64,000 nt of DNA from Pararhizobium mangrovi (GTDB taxonomy: Bacteria; Pseudomonadota; Alphaproteobacteria; Rhizobiales; Rhizobiaceae): the NCBI RefSeq assembly GCF_006516965.1, contig NZ_VHLH01000024.1:1-64000 (forward strand). Reading direction: 5' to 3'. The translations under genes and the position numbers were made by a program. Below, one piece after another: positions 47,181 through 56,269 of the stretch. The notes beneath the pieces are model-generated. The model was given only the letters and a program-made list of their open reading frames with translations, did no database searches and was not told the DNA's origin. Within the stretch, counting starts at the first letter, position 1, and the number at the start of each line of letters is the position of its first letter.

Positions 47181-48377
47181 TCACGTCCGCCCGCGCCATT
47201 CCGGTTCGAAGGTGATGTCGGCGACCTTCGCAAGACGGGCCATTCGGACGAGTTCGCTTTCGAGCGCTCGGGAAAACGCCGCGGAATCCCGCACGCCCTT
47301 CTCGGGCCAGAAGCGGCGTACGATCAGCCGATCGGTCCGCCGGTCGGCCCGCATGTCGATGCGCCCGACGAGGCGATCGCCGCGCAGCACGGGGAAGACG
47401 TAATATCCGTATTCACGCTTGTGCTCGGGCACGAAGACCTCGATGCGATAGCGAAAGCCGAACAGGCGTTCGGCCCGCGCACGGTCCCTGAGCACGGGAT
47501 CGAAGGGGCTGAGGATACGCAGCCGCCCCGGCGGTTCCGGCGTATCGCTGAGCCGGTCGAGCGTTTCGGGCAACGCGAAGGCTTCCCGCGTGCCGCGGCC
47601 ACCCACCCCCTCGACGGCGACCGGAACGAGGCCGTCGCCGTTGCGCGTCATCCATTCCCCGACTTCGGCCGGCGAAAGCAGCCACCAGAATGCGGCGATC
47701 TCTCCGCGCGTCGCAAAACCGAGGCGTTCGAGCGCGCTGCGGCAGGCCCAGTCCACGAACGTCTCGCGATCCACCTTGGCCAGCCGATCCGCTTCGGGCA
47801 CGACGCGCTCGGTCAGGTCGTAGACCTTCTGGAAGCCGTCGCGTCTGGCGATGGCGAGATCGCCGGTCCGCCAGAGATATTCGAGTGCGGTCTTGGATGG
47901 ATGCCAGTCCCACCACCCCGTCGAGGCACCGGCGCGCCCCTCGAAGTCGCGCGTCATCAGCGGGCCTTCCGCTTCGATCCGCTTCAGTACGGCGTCGAGT
48001 TCGCCGTGATAGGCGGGATCGCGCCATTTCTCCCAACGCTGGTGCAGCCGCGCCTTTTCCCGCGCGAAGCGGTGGCGCCAGTAGCGAAAGAAGGCGCTCG
48101 GGATCACGGCTGCGTCGTGCGTCCAATTCTCGAAGAGCACGCCGTCGCGTTCGACCAGGCGGTGAAGCTGAACGGGCCGATAGGTCTGCCGGCGCGAGAA
48201 GAGAATGTGGTGGTGCGCACGGGCGACCGTGTTGATGCTGTCGACCTGGACGAAGCCGAGCTGGTGGATGAGCGCGGCGACATCGCCATCCGAAACGCTT
48301 CGGCCCGGAGCGGCCCCGAGGCCCTGCAGATCGAGAAAGCTCGCCCGGGCGAGACGGTTGGGAATCAGCGTCGACAT
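47181..48377 (-). CDS. Winged-helix protein of the YcaQ/AlkZ DNA glycosylase family
   Basis: The 398-residue protein starts MSTLIPNRLARASFLDLQGL and has the HTH_42 family pattern: HQLGFVQVDSINTVARAHHH, ENWTHDAAVIPSAFFRYWRH, and near the end ILSPFDPVLRDRARAERLFG. E. coli YcaQ unhooks DNA interstrand crosslinks and AlkZ removes azinomycin adducts, using a Q-x-Q type motif; here QVD sits at the corresponding place (residues 44-46), so catalytic capacity should be tested. It is convergent with the fasciclin gene. Divergent dapF follows. Confidence 0.87.
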   Translation of the reverse strand: MSTLIPNRLARASFLDLQGLGAAPGRSVSDGDVAALIHQLGFVQVDSINTVARAHHHILFSRRQTYRPVQLHRLVERDGVLFENWTHDAAVIPSAFFRYWRHRFAREKARLHQRWEKWRDPAYHGELDAVLKRIEAEGPLMTRDFEGRAGASTGWWDWHPSKTALEYLWRTGDLAIARRDGFQKVYDLTERVVPEADRLAKVDRETFVDWACRSALERLGFATRGEIAAFWWLLSPAEVGEWMTRNGDGLVPVAVEGVGGRGTREAFALPETLDRLSDTPEPPGRLRILSPFDPVLRDRARAERLFGFRYRIEVFVPEHKREYGYYVFPVLRGDRLVGRIDMRADRRTDRLIVRRFWPEKGVRDSAAFSRALESELVRMARLAKVADITFEPEWRGRT

Positions 48378-48536
48378 GCCTTGAAGCCTAGCGTGCCCAT
48401 ACCGCACGGGGCTACCGCGATCCGTGCCGATATCGCCCGTAGCCGAATTTACGATCGCCGTCCGCGCCGCGGCGCCTCTGGCATTCGCGGGCCGTATCGG
48501 CCATATAGTCGGCGAAAGCGGTCTTGAGGAAAGACG

Positions 48537-49430
48537 ATGACCACGCGTGTTCCCTTCGCGAAGATGAACGGTCTCGGCAACGCGATCCTCGTCGTCGACA
48601 TGCGCGGACGTGACGATCGCGTCCTGCCCGAAGCGGCGGTGACGCTTGCAGCCGGTGCCGAGATGCATTTCGACCAGATCATGGCCGTCCACGATGCGCG
48701 CGCGGCGGGCACCGACGCCTTTATCGCCATCCTCAATGCCGACGGGTCGGAAGCCGGTGCGTGCGGCAACGGCACGCGTTGCGTCGTGCAGGCGCTCGCG
48801 GCCGAAACCGGCAAACGTGCGTTCACCTTCCAGACCGCAGGCGGCGTGCTGGACGCCAAGGAGCACGAGGACGGGACGATCTCCGTCGACATGGGCGTAC
48901 CGGCTTTCGAGTGGGACCGGATCCCGCTTTCGGAAGAATTCCACGACACCACGCAGATCGAACTCCAGGTCGGGCCGATCGACGGGCCGGCGCACCATTC
49001 GCCGTCCGTCGCTTCCATGGGCAATCCGCACTGCGTCTTCTGGGTCGAGAACGACGTGTGGTCCTACGATCTCGACCGCTTCGGACCGCTGCTCGAACAT
49101 CATCCGATCTTTCCCGAACGCGCCAACATCTCGATCGCGCGGGTGACGGGGGAACGCGCGCTCGATCTTCGCACCTGGGAACGTGGCGCCGGCCTGACGA
49201 AGGCCTGCGGCTCCGCGGCATGCGCGGCTGCCGTGCTTGCAAATCGTACCGGGCGCACCGGCCGGGACGTTACCGTGACGGTACCGGGCGGGTCGCTCGC
49301 CATCGAATGGCGCGAGGATGGCCACGTGATCATGACCGGTCCCGCGGAATGGGAGTTTTCCGGCCTTCTCGACCCCGCGAGCGGAGCCTGGGAACGCGAA
49401 GATGCCGCAGGCGAACGGGCTACGGGCTGA
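48537..49430 (+). CDS. dapF: Diaminopimelate epimerase
   Basis: The 297-residue enzyme converts LL- to meso-diaminopimelate for peptidoglycan and lysine. Both active-site cysteines are visible: [10 protein letters not shown] near residue 77 and [12 protein letters not shown] near residue 223, with [11 protein letters not shown] between. The tail of about 20 residues is longer than in E. coli. The mtaB start lies four bases after the stop codon. Confidence 0.96.
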   Translation: MTTRVPFAKMNGLGNAILVVDMRGRDDRVLPEAAVTLAAGAEMHFDQIMAVHDARAAGTDAFIAILNADGSEAGACGNGTRCVVQALAAETGKRAFTFQTAGGVLDAKEHEDGTISVDMGVPAFEWDRIPLSEEFHDTTQIELQVGPIDGPAHHSPSVASMGNPHCVFWVENDVWSYDLDRFGPLLEHHPIFPERANISIARVTGERALDLRTWERGAGLTKACGSAACAAAVLANRTGRTGRDVTVTVPGGSLAIEWREDGHVIMTGPAEWEFSGLLDPASGAWEREDAAGERATG

Positions 49431-49434
49431 AGGC

Positions 49435-50709
49435 ATGGGCGAGGTTTGCGTCAAGACCTTCGGCTGCCGCCTGAACGCCGTCGAGTCCGAAACGATCCGC
49501 GAGCATGCGAACGCCGCGGGCCTCGGCGATACGGTGATCGTCAACACCTGTGCCGTCACCGGCGAGGCGGTGCGCCAGGCGCGCCAGTCGATCCGCCGGG
49601 CCCGGCGCGCCGATGCGAATGCGCGCATCGTGGTGACCGGCTGCGCCGCGCAGACCCAGCCCGAAACCTTCGCCGCCATGCCGGAAGTCGACGCCGTGCT
49701 CGGCAATGCGGAAAAGCTTCTTGCGGAGAGCTATCGCGCCCTGCCGGATTTTGGCGTTTCGGCCGAGGAAAAGCTGCGCGTCAACGACATCATGGCCGTG
49801 ACGGAGACCGCGCCACAGATGATCGAGGGGCTGGAGGGCCAGACACGCGCCTTCCTGCAGATACAGAACGGCTGCGACCATCGCTGCACCTTCTGCGTCA
49901 TTCCCTATGGTCGGGGCAATTCGCGTTCCGTGCCGATGGGGGCCGTGGTCGACCAGGCCCACCGCCTCGCCGATGCCGGCTATCGCGAAATCGTGCTGAC
50001 CGGTGTCGACGCGACGAGCTACGGCGCCGATCTGCCGGGCAAGCCGACGCTCGGCCGGCTTGCGCGCACGCTTCTCGATCAGGTGCCGGCGATCGCGCGG
50101 CTGCGCCTTTCCTCGATCGATTCCATCGAGGTCGACGACGACCTCATGCGGCTGATCGCCGACGAACCGCGCTTCATGCCCTATCTGCACCTTTCGCTGC
50201 AGCACGGCGACGATATGATCCTCAAGCGCATGAAGCGCCGCCATTCGCGCGCCGACGCCGTGCGGCTGACGGACGAGATCCGCCGCCTGCGCCCGGACGT
50301 CGCCTTCGGTGCCGATATCATCGCAGGCTTTCCGACGGAAACGGAGGCGATGTTCGAGAACGCGCTTTCGATCGTGGAAGACTGCGGCATCGCCTTCCTA
50401 CACGCCTTTCCCTATAGCCCGCGCCCCGGCACGCCGGCGGCGCGCATGCCGCAGATCGACCGCAGGCTCGTCAAGGAACGCGCCGCCCGGCTGCGTGCGG
50501 TTGGCGAACGGGGCCTGAAGCGCCATCTTCATTCCATGGTCGGCCGCACCGCGACGCTGCTTGCCGAGCGCGGCGGCATCGCGCGCACGGAAAACTTCAC
50601 CTCCGTGCGCCTGGCAAACGTCACGCCGGGTACGCTTGTCGCAAGGCGGCTGAGCGGCCATGATGGCCGATACCTGATCGCGTCACCGGCACGCGACGCC
50701 GCGGCCTGA
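49435..50709 (+). CDS. mtaB: tRNA (N6-threonylcarbamoyladenosine-37-C2)-methylthiotransferase MtaB
   Basis: This 424-residue enzyme adds a methylthio group to t6A37 in ANN-decoding tRNAs. The N-terminal domain has three cluster cysteines (FGCRLNAVES, VNTCAVT, VTGCAAQ). The radical SAM core has CDHRCTFCVIPYGRG (CxxxCxxC), and the C-terminal TRAM-like part ends LSGHDGRYLIA. The ATG at 49435 follows dapF by four bases. The open frame allows a start 33 bases earlier inside dapF, which is less likely. Confidence 0.94.
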   Translation: MGEVCVKTFGCRLNAVESETIREHANAAGLGDTVIVNTCAVTGEAVRQARQSIRRARRADANARIVVTGCAAQTQPETFAAMPEVDAVLGNAEKLLAESYRALPDFGVSAEEKLRVNDIMAVTETAPQMIEGLEGQTRAFLQIQNGCDHRCTFCVIPYGRGNSRSVPMGAVVDQAHRLADAGYREIVLTGVDATSYGADLPGKPTLGRLARTLLDQVPAIARLRLSSIDSIEVDDDLMRLIADEPRFMPYLHLSLQHGDDMILKRMKRRHSRADAVRLTDEIRRLRPDVAFGADIIAGFPTETEAMFENALSIVEDCGIAFLHAFPYSPRPGTPAARMPQIDRRLVKERAARLRAVGERGLKRHLHSMVGRTATLLAERGGIARTENFTSVRLANVTPGTLVARRLSGHDGRYLIASPARDAAA

Positions 50710-50766
50710 CCGCCCGCGCCCTGCGGCCCCGCCGCCCGAACGCCGGATCGAGAAAGACGAACACCG

Positions 50767-52200
50767 ATGGCCAAGCCGTTCTTCAAGAAGTTCTTCTCCT
50801 TCGGCAGGAAGGATGCCGAGCCCGTCGATCCCCCGGAAGTCGAGGAAGCGTCCGAGGTACGCGGACAGACCGCCGCGACGGCCCCGGACGAGCCGACCCC
50901 CGGCCGCCCGAAACCGCAGCCCGACGTTCCCGACGAGCCCTCGCGTGAACCGAAGCCGGAGCAGCCCGCACCGCGACCGGACGTACCGGAAGAACCCGCG
51001 CCCGAACCGGATACGCCGGAACGGCCTGCGACGCCGGACATTCCCGATCATCCGGAGCCGCAGCCGGAGATACCGGAAGAGACGCCGGGCAGCCCGGGCA
51101 TCTCGCCGCCGATCGATCCCGGCGTTCCACCCTCACCGCCCTCGCAACCCGAACCGCGTCTGGAGATGGCCGCTGCCGCGAACGCACCGGCTGCGACTAC
51201 CTACGCGATGCCTGCCGGGCTTCGCATCGGCGCGCCTGCCGAGCAGGCCGAGCCCGAAGCTTCCGAGGCGGCCAGAAGCTCCTGGTTCCGGCGCATGCGC
51301 GAAGGGCTCTCGCGGACCTCTTCCCAGCTCACGGGGCAGATCTCGGGCATCTTCACCAAGCGCAAGCTCGACGAGGACACGCTACAGGACCTGGAGGACG
51401 TGCTCATTCAGGCCGATCTCGGCGTCGAGACGGCGATGCGCGTGACGGACAGCCTTGCCTCCGGCCGCTACGGCCGCGACATCGCACCGGCCGAAGTCTC
51501 CTCGATCATGGCCGGCGAGATCGAGAAGGTGCTGACGCCGGTGGCAAAGCCGCTCGAGCTCGACCTTTCCGTCAAGCCGCACGTCATCCTCGTCGTCGGC
51601 GTCAACGGGACCGGCAAGACGACGACGATCGGCAAGCTCGCCGCCAAGCTCACTCGTGGCGGCCTCACCGTCACGCTCGCCGCCGGCGATACCTTCCGCG
51701 CCGCGGCGATCGAGCAGCTCAGGATCTGGGGCGAGCGCACGGGGTCTCCGGTCGTATCATCCAAGCTCGGCGCGGATGCGGCCGGCCTCGCCTTCGACGC
51801 CTACGAGCAGGCCAAGCGCAACGGTTCCGACGTCGTCATCATCGATACCGCCGGCCGGCTGCAGAACAAGGCCGAGCTGATGAGCGAACTGGAAAAGATC
51901 GTCCGCGTGCTCGGCAAGCACGATCCCGACGCCCCGCACACCGTTCTTCAGACGCTCGACGCCACGACCGGGCAGAACGCCATGAACCAGGTGGAAATCT
52001 TCCGGAACGTCGCCGGCGTGAACGGCCTCGTCATGACCAAGCTCGACGGCACGGCGCGCGGCGGCATCCTCGTCGCGATCTCCGCCAAGCACAAGCTGCC
52101 GGTCTATTTCATCGGCGTCGGCGAGGGCATCGACGACCTGGAACCCTTCGAGGCGAAGGAGTTCGCCGGTGCCATTGCGGGCGTGCCGGAAGCTGCGTGA
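50767..52200 (+). CDS. ftsY: Signal recognition particle receptor FtsY
   Basis: A 477-residue SRP receptor GTPase. The NG domain (about 170-475) has GVNGTGKTTTIGKLAAKL, AAGDTFRAAAIEQL, DTAGRLQNKAELM and TKLDGTARGG. The first 150 residues are unusual: after KPFFKKFFSFGRKDAEP there is a proline/glutamate-rich region with repeated P-E-x-P motifs, for example RPDVPEEPAPEPDTPERPAT. In other bacteria this acidic A domain aids membrane and translocon binding. It follows mtaB by 57 bases. Confidence 0.95.
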   Translation: MAKPFFKKFFSFGRKDAEPVDPPEVEEASEVRGQTAATAPDEPTPGRPKPQPDVPDEPSREPKPEQPAPRPDVPEEPAPEPDTPERPATPDIPDHPEPQPEIPEETPGSPGISPPIDPGVPPSPPSQPEPRLEMAAAANAPAATTYAMPAGLRIGAPAEQAEPEASEAARSSWFRRMREGLSRTSSQLTGQISGIFTKRKLDEDTLQDLEDVLIQADLGVETAMRVTDSLASGRYGRDIAPAEVSSIMAGEIEKVLTPVAKPLELDLSVKPHVILVVGVNGTGKTTTIGKLAAKLTRGGLTVTLAAGDTFRAAAIEQLRIWGERTGSPVVSSKLGADAAGLAFDAYEQAKRNGSDVVIIDTAGRLQNKAELMSELEKIVRVLGKHDPDAPHTVLQTLDATTGQNAMNQVEIFRNVAGVNGLVMTKLDGTARGGILVAISAKHKLPVYFIGVGEGIDDLEPFEAKEFAGAIAGVPEAA

Positions 52201-52331
52201 CATCGCGCCGCGCGTCGCGGTCGGCCCCTGACGGCGCAACGTCCGCCGACGCCCGAATAGCGCCGCAATCGCCCCTTTTCACAGAGCTCGGCAGCTTCTA
52301 TTGAGGTCCGGAACCTCAAGCACGGGATGCG

Positions 52332-52982
52332 ATGACCGAAGAGACCTCGAACGAGTTCGCCACCAAGACCGAGCGCACCCAACCGGGCCTGAAGATGGCG
52401 CTGGAGCTCGGGCCGCTGCTCGTCTTCTTCTTCGCCAACACCAAGGGCGAATGGATCGCGAAGACCTTTCCCGCGCTGAACGTGCTGGGCGGGCCGATCT
52501 TCATCGCGACGGCAGCCTTCATGGCGGCGACGGCGATCTCGCTCGTCGCGTCCAAGATCATCATGAAGACGCTGCCGATCATGCCGCTCGTCTCGGGCGT
52601 CGTCGTCTTCGTCTTCGGCGCGCTGACGCTCTATCTGCACGACGCCGTCTTCATCAAGATGAAGCCGACGATCATCAACGCCATGTTCGGCCTCATCCTG
52701 CTCGGCGGGCTTGCCTTCGGCAAGTCGCTGCTCGGCTACGTCTTCGATTCCGCCTTCAAGCTCGACGCGGAAGGCTGGCGCAAGATGACGATCCGCTGGG
52801 GCGTCTTCTTCCTTTTCCTCGCCGCCCTGAACGAGGTGGTCTGGCGCAACGTCTCGACCGACACCTGGGTGCTCTTCAAGGTCTGGGGCACGATGCCGAT
52901 CACCATCGTCTTCACCATGGCGCAGATGCCGCTCATCATACGCCACAGCATCCGCGAGCCGGAAGGCGACGGTGCCGGCTGA
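52332..52982 (+). CDS. ispZ: Inner membrane septation/intracellular spread protein (IspZ/YciB)
   Basis: The 216-residue protein starts [20 protein letters not shown]. It has five to six hydrophobic segments with the family sequence [40 protein letters not shown] and [12 protein letters not shown]. In other bacteria YciB affects envelope integrity, septation and intracellular growth. It follows ftsY by 130 bases and its stop overlaps the next gene by 11 bases. Confidence 0.93.
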   Translation: MTEETSNEFATKTERTQPGLKMALELGPLLVFFFANTKGEWIAKTFPALNVLGGPIFIATAAFMAATAISLVASKIIMKTLPIMPLVSGVVVFVFGALTLYLHDAVFIKMKPTIINAMFGLILLGGLAFGKSLLGYVFDSAFKLDAEGWRKMTIRWGVFFLFLAALNEVVWRNVSTDTWVLFKVWGTMPITIVFTMAQMPLIIRHSIREPEGDGAG

Positions 52983-53622
52983 TCTTCGCTCCTGCCGCGT
53001 CTGTGCGGAAGGCGAACCGCGGCCCTTCGCCAAGATCGACGGACGGCGCTACGTCCGCTGCCCGTCCTGCCTGGCGACGCTCGAGGAGCCTCCGCTGCCA
53101 ACGCGCGAACAGGAACGCGCGGTCTACGCGAACCACGAGAACGACCCCGACGATCCACGCTACCGCGCCTTTCTCGCCCGCCTCGCAGATCCCCTCCTCG
53201 CACGCCTTCCGCCTGAAAGCGAAGTGCTCGACTATGGCTGCGGACCCGGCCCGGCACTCGCCGCGATGCTGCGCGAAGCCGGCCACCGGGTCGCACTCTA
53301 CGATCCGTTCTTCTTCTCCGAGACCGCGCCGCTTTCGCAAACCTTCGACGCGGTGACGTGCACGGAAGCGGCCGAGCATTTCCATGACCCGGCCGCAGCC
53401 TTCTCGCTCATGATGGCATGCGTGCGCCCCGGCGGACTGCTGGCGATCATGACATGCTTCCAGACCGACGACGCGGCATTCGCCAACTGGCACTATCGCC
53501 GCGACCCGACGCATGTCGTCTTCTATCGCGCGGAGACGCTCGCCCGTTTGGCCGAACGGGCGGGATGGTCCATCGATATCCCTTGCAAGAATGTCGCCAT
53601 CATGCAGCGGCCGCCGCGCTGA
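52972..53622 (+). CDS. Class I SAM-dependent methyltransferase with an N-terminal zinc-ribbon-like motif
   Basis: This 216-residue protein begins at a GTG within the ispZ end. The N-terminus carries two CxxC pairs (SCRVCAEG and [10 protein letters not shown]), which resemble the zinc-binding head of a group of small Methyltransf_23 enzymes. The Rossmann core has motif [35 protein letters not shown], and then [18 protein letters not shown]. The substrate is unknown. There is no other gene in this transcript. Confidence 0.85.
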   Translation: MPADLRSCRVCAEGEPRPFAKIDGRRYVRCPSCLATLEEPPLPTREQERAVYANHENDPDDPRYRAFLARLADPLLARLPPESEVLDYGCGPGPALAAMLREAGHRVALYDPFFFSETAPLSQTFDAVTCTEAAEHFHDPAAAFSLMMACVRPGGLLAIMTCFQTDDAAFANWHYRRDPTHVVFYRAETLARLAERAGWSIDIPCKNVAIMQRPPR

Positions 53623-53768
53623 GCGTTGGACCGTCGGGAACGGCCGGCCCCGCCGGCCCGGGCCGGGTTGTCTTTTAGGATCCACTCGTGAAAGATCGTC
53701 GGCGACGTGACCGCTCGCCCGCAGGCGCGTGCGGACCATCCAGCCACCAGGGACACCCGCACGAAACG

Positions 53769-54566
53769 ATGACCTTCCTCAAAGCCGCATTCGCCGTCGC
53801 GCTCGCTGCCGCCTCCGCTGCGCCGGCGCTCGCCGACTCCCTGCCCGATCTGAAGGGCCGTGACGTGACCGTCGTGACGGAAAACGCCTATCCGCCCCTG
53901 CAGTTCGTCGATCCGAAGACGGGCAAGCAGGTCGGCTGGGAGTACGATGCCGTCAACGAGATGGCGAAGCGGCTGAACTTCGACGCGCACTACCAGAACA
54001 CCAGCTGGGACGCGATGATCCAGGCCGTCTCCTCTGGCCAGTACGACATGGGTATGGACGGCATCACCATCACCGACGAGCGCAAGCAGAAGGTCGCGTT
54101 CTCCAACCCCTACATGCACTCCGAATCCTTCATGCTGGTGCGTGCCGACGAGGATCGCTTCGACGATCCGAAGTCCTTCGCCAAGGACCAGGACCTGCTC
54201 ATCGGCGCACAGCCGGGCACGACCAATTTCTACACCGCCGTCTACGACGTGCTCGACGGCAACGAGCAGAACCCGCGCATCAAGCTCTTCCAGACGTTCG
54301 GTGCCGAGGTTCAGGCGCTTCGCACCGGCGACGTGGACATGGTGCTGACCGACGGCACCGCAGGCCGCGGCTACGTGAAGGCGACCGATGGAGCCCTGAA
54401 GCTCATCGCCGACCATCCGCTCGGCAGCGAGGATTTCGGCTTCATCTTTCCGAAAGGATCGAAGCTGATCGCGCCGATCAATGCCGCGATCGCCCAGATG
54501 AAACAGGACGGCACCTTCGACAAGCTGACGAAGAAGTGGTTCCTGGACTACAAGATGGGCAATTAG
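53769..54566 (+). CDS. Amino-acid ABC transporter substrate-binding protein
   Basis: The 265-residue precursor has a signal peptide (MTFLKAAFAVALAAASAAPA, cleaved after ALA) and the SBP_bac_3 sequence TVVTENAYPPLQFVDPKTGK, GWEYDAVNEMAKRLNF and YDMGMDGITITDERKQKVAF. It should bind a polar amino acid. It is the upstream partner of the permease. No ATP-binding subunit gene is in the window for this system. Confidence 0.92.
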   Translation: MTFLKAAFAVALAAASAAPALADSLPDLKGRDVTVVTENAYPPLQFVDPKTGKQVGWEYDAVNEMAKRLNFDAHYQNTSWDAMIQAVSSGQYDMGMDGITITDERKQKVAFSNPYMHSESFMLVRADEDRFDDPKSFAKDQDLLIGAQPGTTNFYTAVYDVLDGNEQNPRIKLFQTFGAEVQALRTGDVDMVLTDGTAGRGYVKATDGALKLIADHPLGSEDFGFIFPKGSKLIAPINAAIAQMKQDGTFDKLTKKWFLDYKMGN

Positions 54567-54693
54567 CCCACTCGCCGGATCGAGCCTAGGGTGCGGGCTT
54601 TTGCCCGGCGGAAACAGGCATTTCCGCGCTTTCTCCCCTCCGTTTGCCCATCGTCCGCGACGGCAGCGCGCGACCGTCCTTCGGGGAAAATCG

Positions 54694-55506
54694 ATGCCCG
54701 TACCGTCTTCCCTTCGTGGCCGCGAGTTTCCCTACTGGCTCGCAGCCGCCGTCGCTCTTGGCGTCTTCGCCGCGATCGTCATCGCATCGAGCGACCTTTA
54801 CTCGCAGATCATCCTGATCTGTTCGAAGGGCGTGGCGATCACCGTGTTCGTCACGGCGGTAAGTTTCGCGCTCGCCTGTCTCGTGGGGCTCGTCTTCGCG
54901 GTCATGGCGCTTTCCGGCAGCCGGACGCTGCGGGAGGTCTCGCGCTTCTACGTCGAGATCATTCGCGGCGTGCCTATCCTCGTGCTCCTCTTTTATATCG
55001 CCTTCGTCGGGGCGCCAGCGCTCGTCACGGCCGTCAACTGGCTCGCAACGCCGGTCCGCGACACCGGTCTCGTCGGCGAACTGCGCACCCGCGACCTTTC
55101 CTTCCTGTGGCGGGCGATCATCGCGCTGACGATCGGCTATTCGGCCTTCATCGCGGAGGTCTTTCGCGCGGGCATCCTGGCCGTCGACCCGGGCCAGGTC
55201 GAAGCGGCGAACGCACTCGGACTGAAGCGCTGGCACCGCTTCCGCTTCGTCGTCATGCCGCAGGCGATCCGCACCATCCTGCCGCCGCTCGGCAACGACT
55301 TCGTGGCGATGGTGAAGGACTCCTCGCTCGTCTCCGTGCTCGGCGTCGCCGACCTCACGCAGATCGGCAAGGTCTACGCGTCGGGCTCGTTCCGCTTCTT
55401 CGAGACCTACTCGATCGTCGCCTATCTCTACCTGATCCTGACCGTCAGCCTCTCGCTCGCGCTGCGCGCGCTGGAACGACGCATGCGCCGCCATGCCGCC
55501 GGCTGA
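54694..55506 (+). CDS. Amino-acid ABC transporter permease
   Basis: The 270-residue permease has five to six hydrophobic segments. The signature of the polar amino acid family is FRAGILAVDPGQVEAANALG followed by LPPLGNDFVAMVKDSSLVSV. I start at the ATG at 54694 (MPVPSSLRGREFPYWLAAA), 128 bases after the binding-protein stop; an upstream ATG at 54601 is possible but gives an atypical polar leader. There is one permease rather than the common pair, so it may form a homodimer. Confidence 0.92.
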   Translation: MPVPSSLRGREFPYWLAAAVALGVFAAIVIASSDLYSQIILICSKGVAITVFVTAVSFALACLVGLVFAVMALSGSRTLREVSRFYVEIIRGVPILVLLFYIAFVGAPALVTAVNWLATPVRDTGLVGELRTRDLSFLWRAIIALTIGYSAFIAEVFRAGILAVDPGQVEAANALGLKRWHRFRFVVMPQAIRTILPPLGNDFVAMVKDSSLVSVLGVADLTQIGKVYASGSFRFFETYSIVAYLYLILTVSLSLALRALERRMRRHAAG

Positions 55507-55975
55507 TCCCGGGCGCGGCGCGCGCAAGCCGGCGATCCGGCTTGCCGAACCAGGCGATCTCGCGGCAATCCAGGCCATCGTGGAGCGGGCCTACACGCCC
55601 TATATCGCGCGCATGGGCCGCAAACCCGGCCCGATGCTCGACGATTACGGGGGCCTGATCGCGGCGGGACGCGTCAACGTCGCCACGATCGAGGGCGTCG
55701 CCGCCGGTTTCATCGTGCTCGTTCCCGAAGGCCGCACCCTGCTCCTCGACAACGTCGCCATCGATCCCGGACATCGCGGCACGGGCCTCGGTCGCCGCCT
55801 CCTTTCCTTCGCCGAAGAAACGGCACGCGCGAAGGGCTGTTCGCGCATTCGCCTCTACACCCACCAGACGATGACCGAGAACGTCGCGCTCTACACCCGC
55901 CTCGGCTATCGAGAGACGCACCGGGCAAGCGAACGCGGCTTCGCACGGATCTTCATGGCGAAAGACCTCGCATAG
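55493..55975 (+). CDS. GNAT family N-acetyltransferase
   Basis: A 160-residue acetyltransferase: IRLAEPGDLAAIQAIVERAY opens the GNAT fold, LLLDNVAIDPGHRGTGLGRR gives the acetyl-CoA site (G-x-G-x-G-R type), and VALYTRLGYRETHRASER closes it. Its start overlaps the permease end by 14 bases, so it is probably cotranscribed with the transporter. The substrate is unknown. Confidence 0.9.
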   Translation: MPPADPGRGARKPAIRLAEPGDLAAIQAIVERAYTPYIARMGRKPGPMLDDYGGLIAAGRVNVATIEGVAAGFIVLVPEGRTLLLDNVAIDPGHRGTGLGRRLLSFAEETARAKGCSRIRLYTHQTMTENVALYTRLGYRETHRASERGFARIFMAKDLA

Positions 55976-56046
55976 CACCGACCAAGTCCCCGCAGCGGTC
56001 GCGATGTGAATTGCCCAACCCTGCGAACACTGCTATCGAAAGCATC

Positions 56047-56205
56047 ATGACATTCCACCCGATCATCGATGGATTGCGCTTTCGCGGACGCCTTCATGCC
56101 CGCTCGTCGCTGGCCTTTCTGCCGGTGCACGATCACAAGCGCCTGCCCGGCCGCTTCTTCGCGAAGCTTTCCGGCGCCGACGGCAGCTTCGCGCTCGCGC
56201 GCTGA
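56047..56205 (+). CDS. Possible small protein, unknown function
   Basis: This 52-codon frame (MTFHPIIDGLRFRGRLHARS...) has codon third positions dominated by G and C, as in real genes of this window. There is a weak GAAAG before the ATG. No similarity or membrane segment is recognisable. It lies between the GNAT and leuC. It may be spurious. Confidence 0.35.
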   Translation: MTFHPIIDGLRFRGRLHARSSLAFLPVHDHKRLPGRFFAKLSGADGSFALAR

Positions 56206-56269
56206 CGCGTGATCGGCTCCATCGCCGATCGACACGAGCCTTCCAGCGAACGCATTTTCGGAAAAGATC

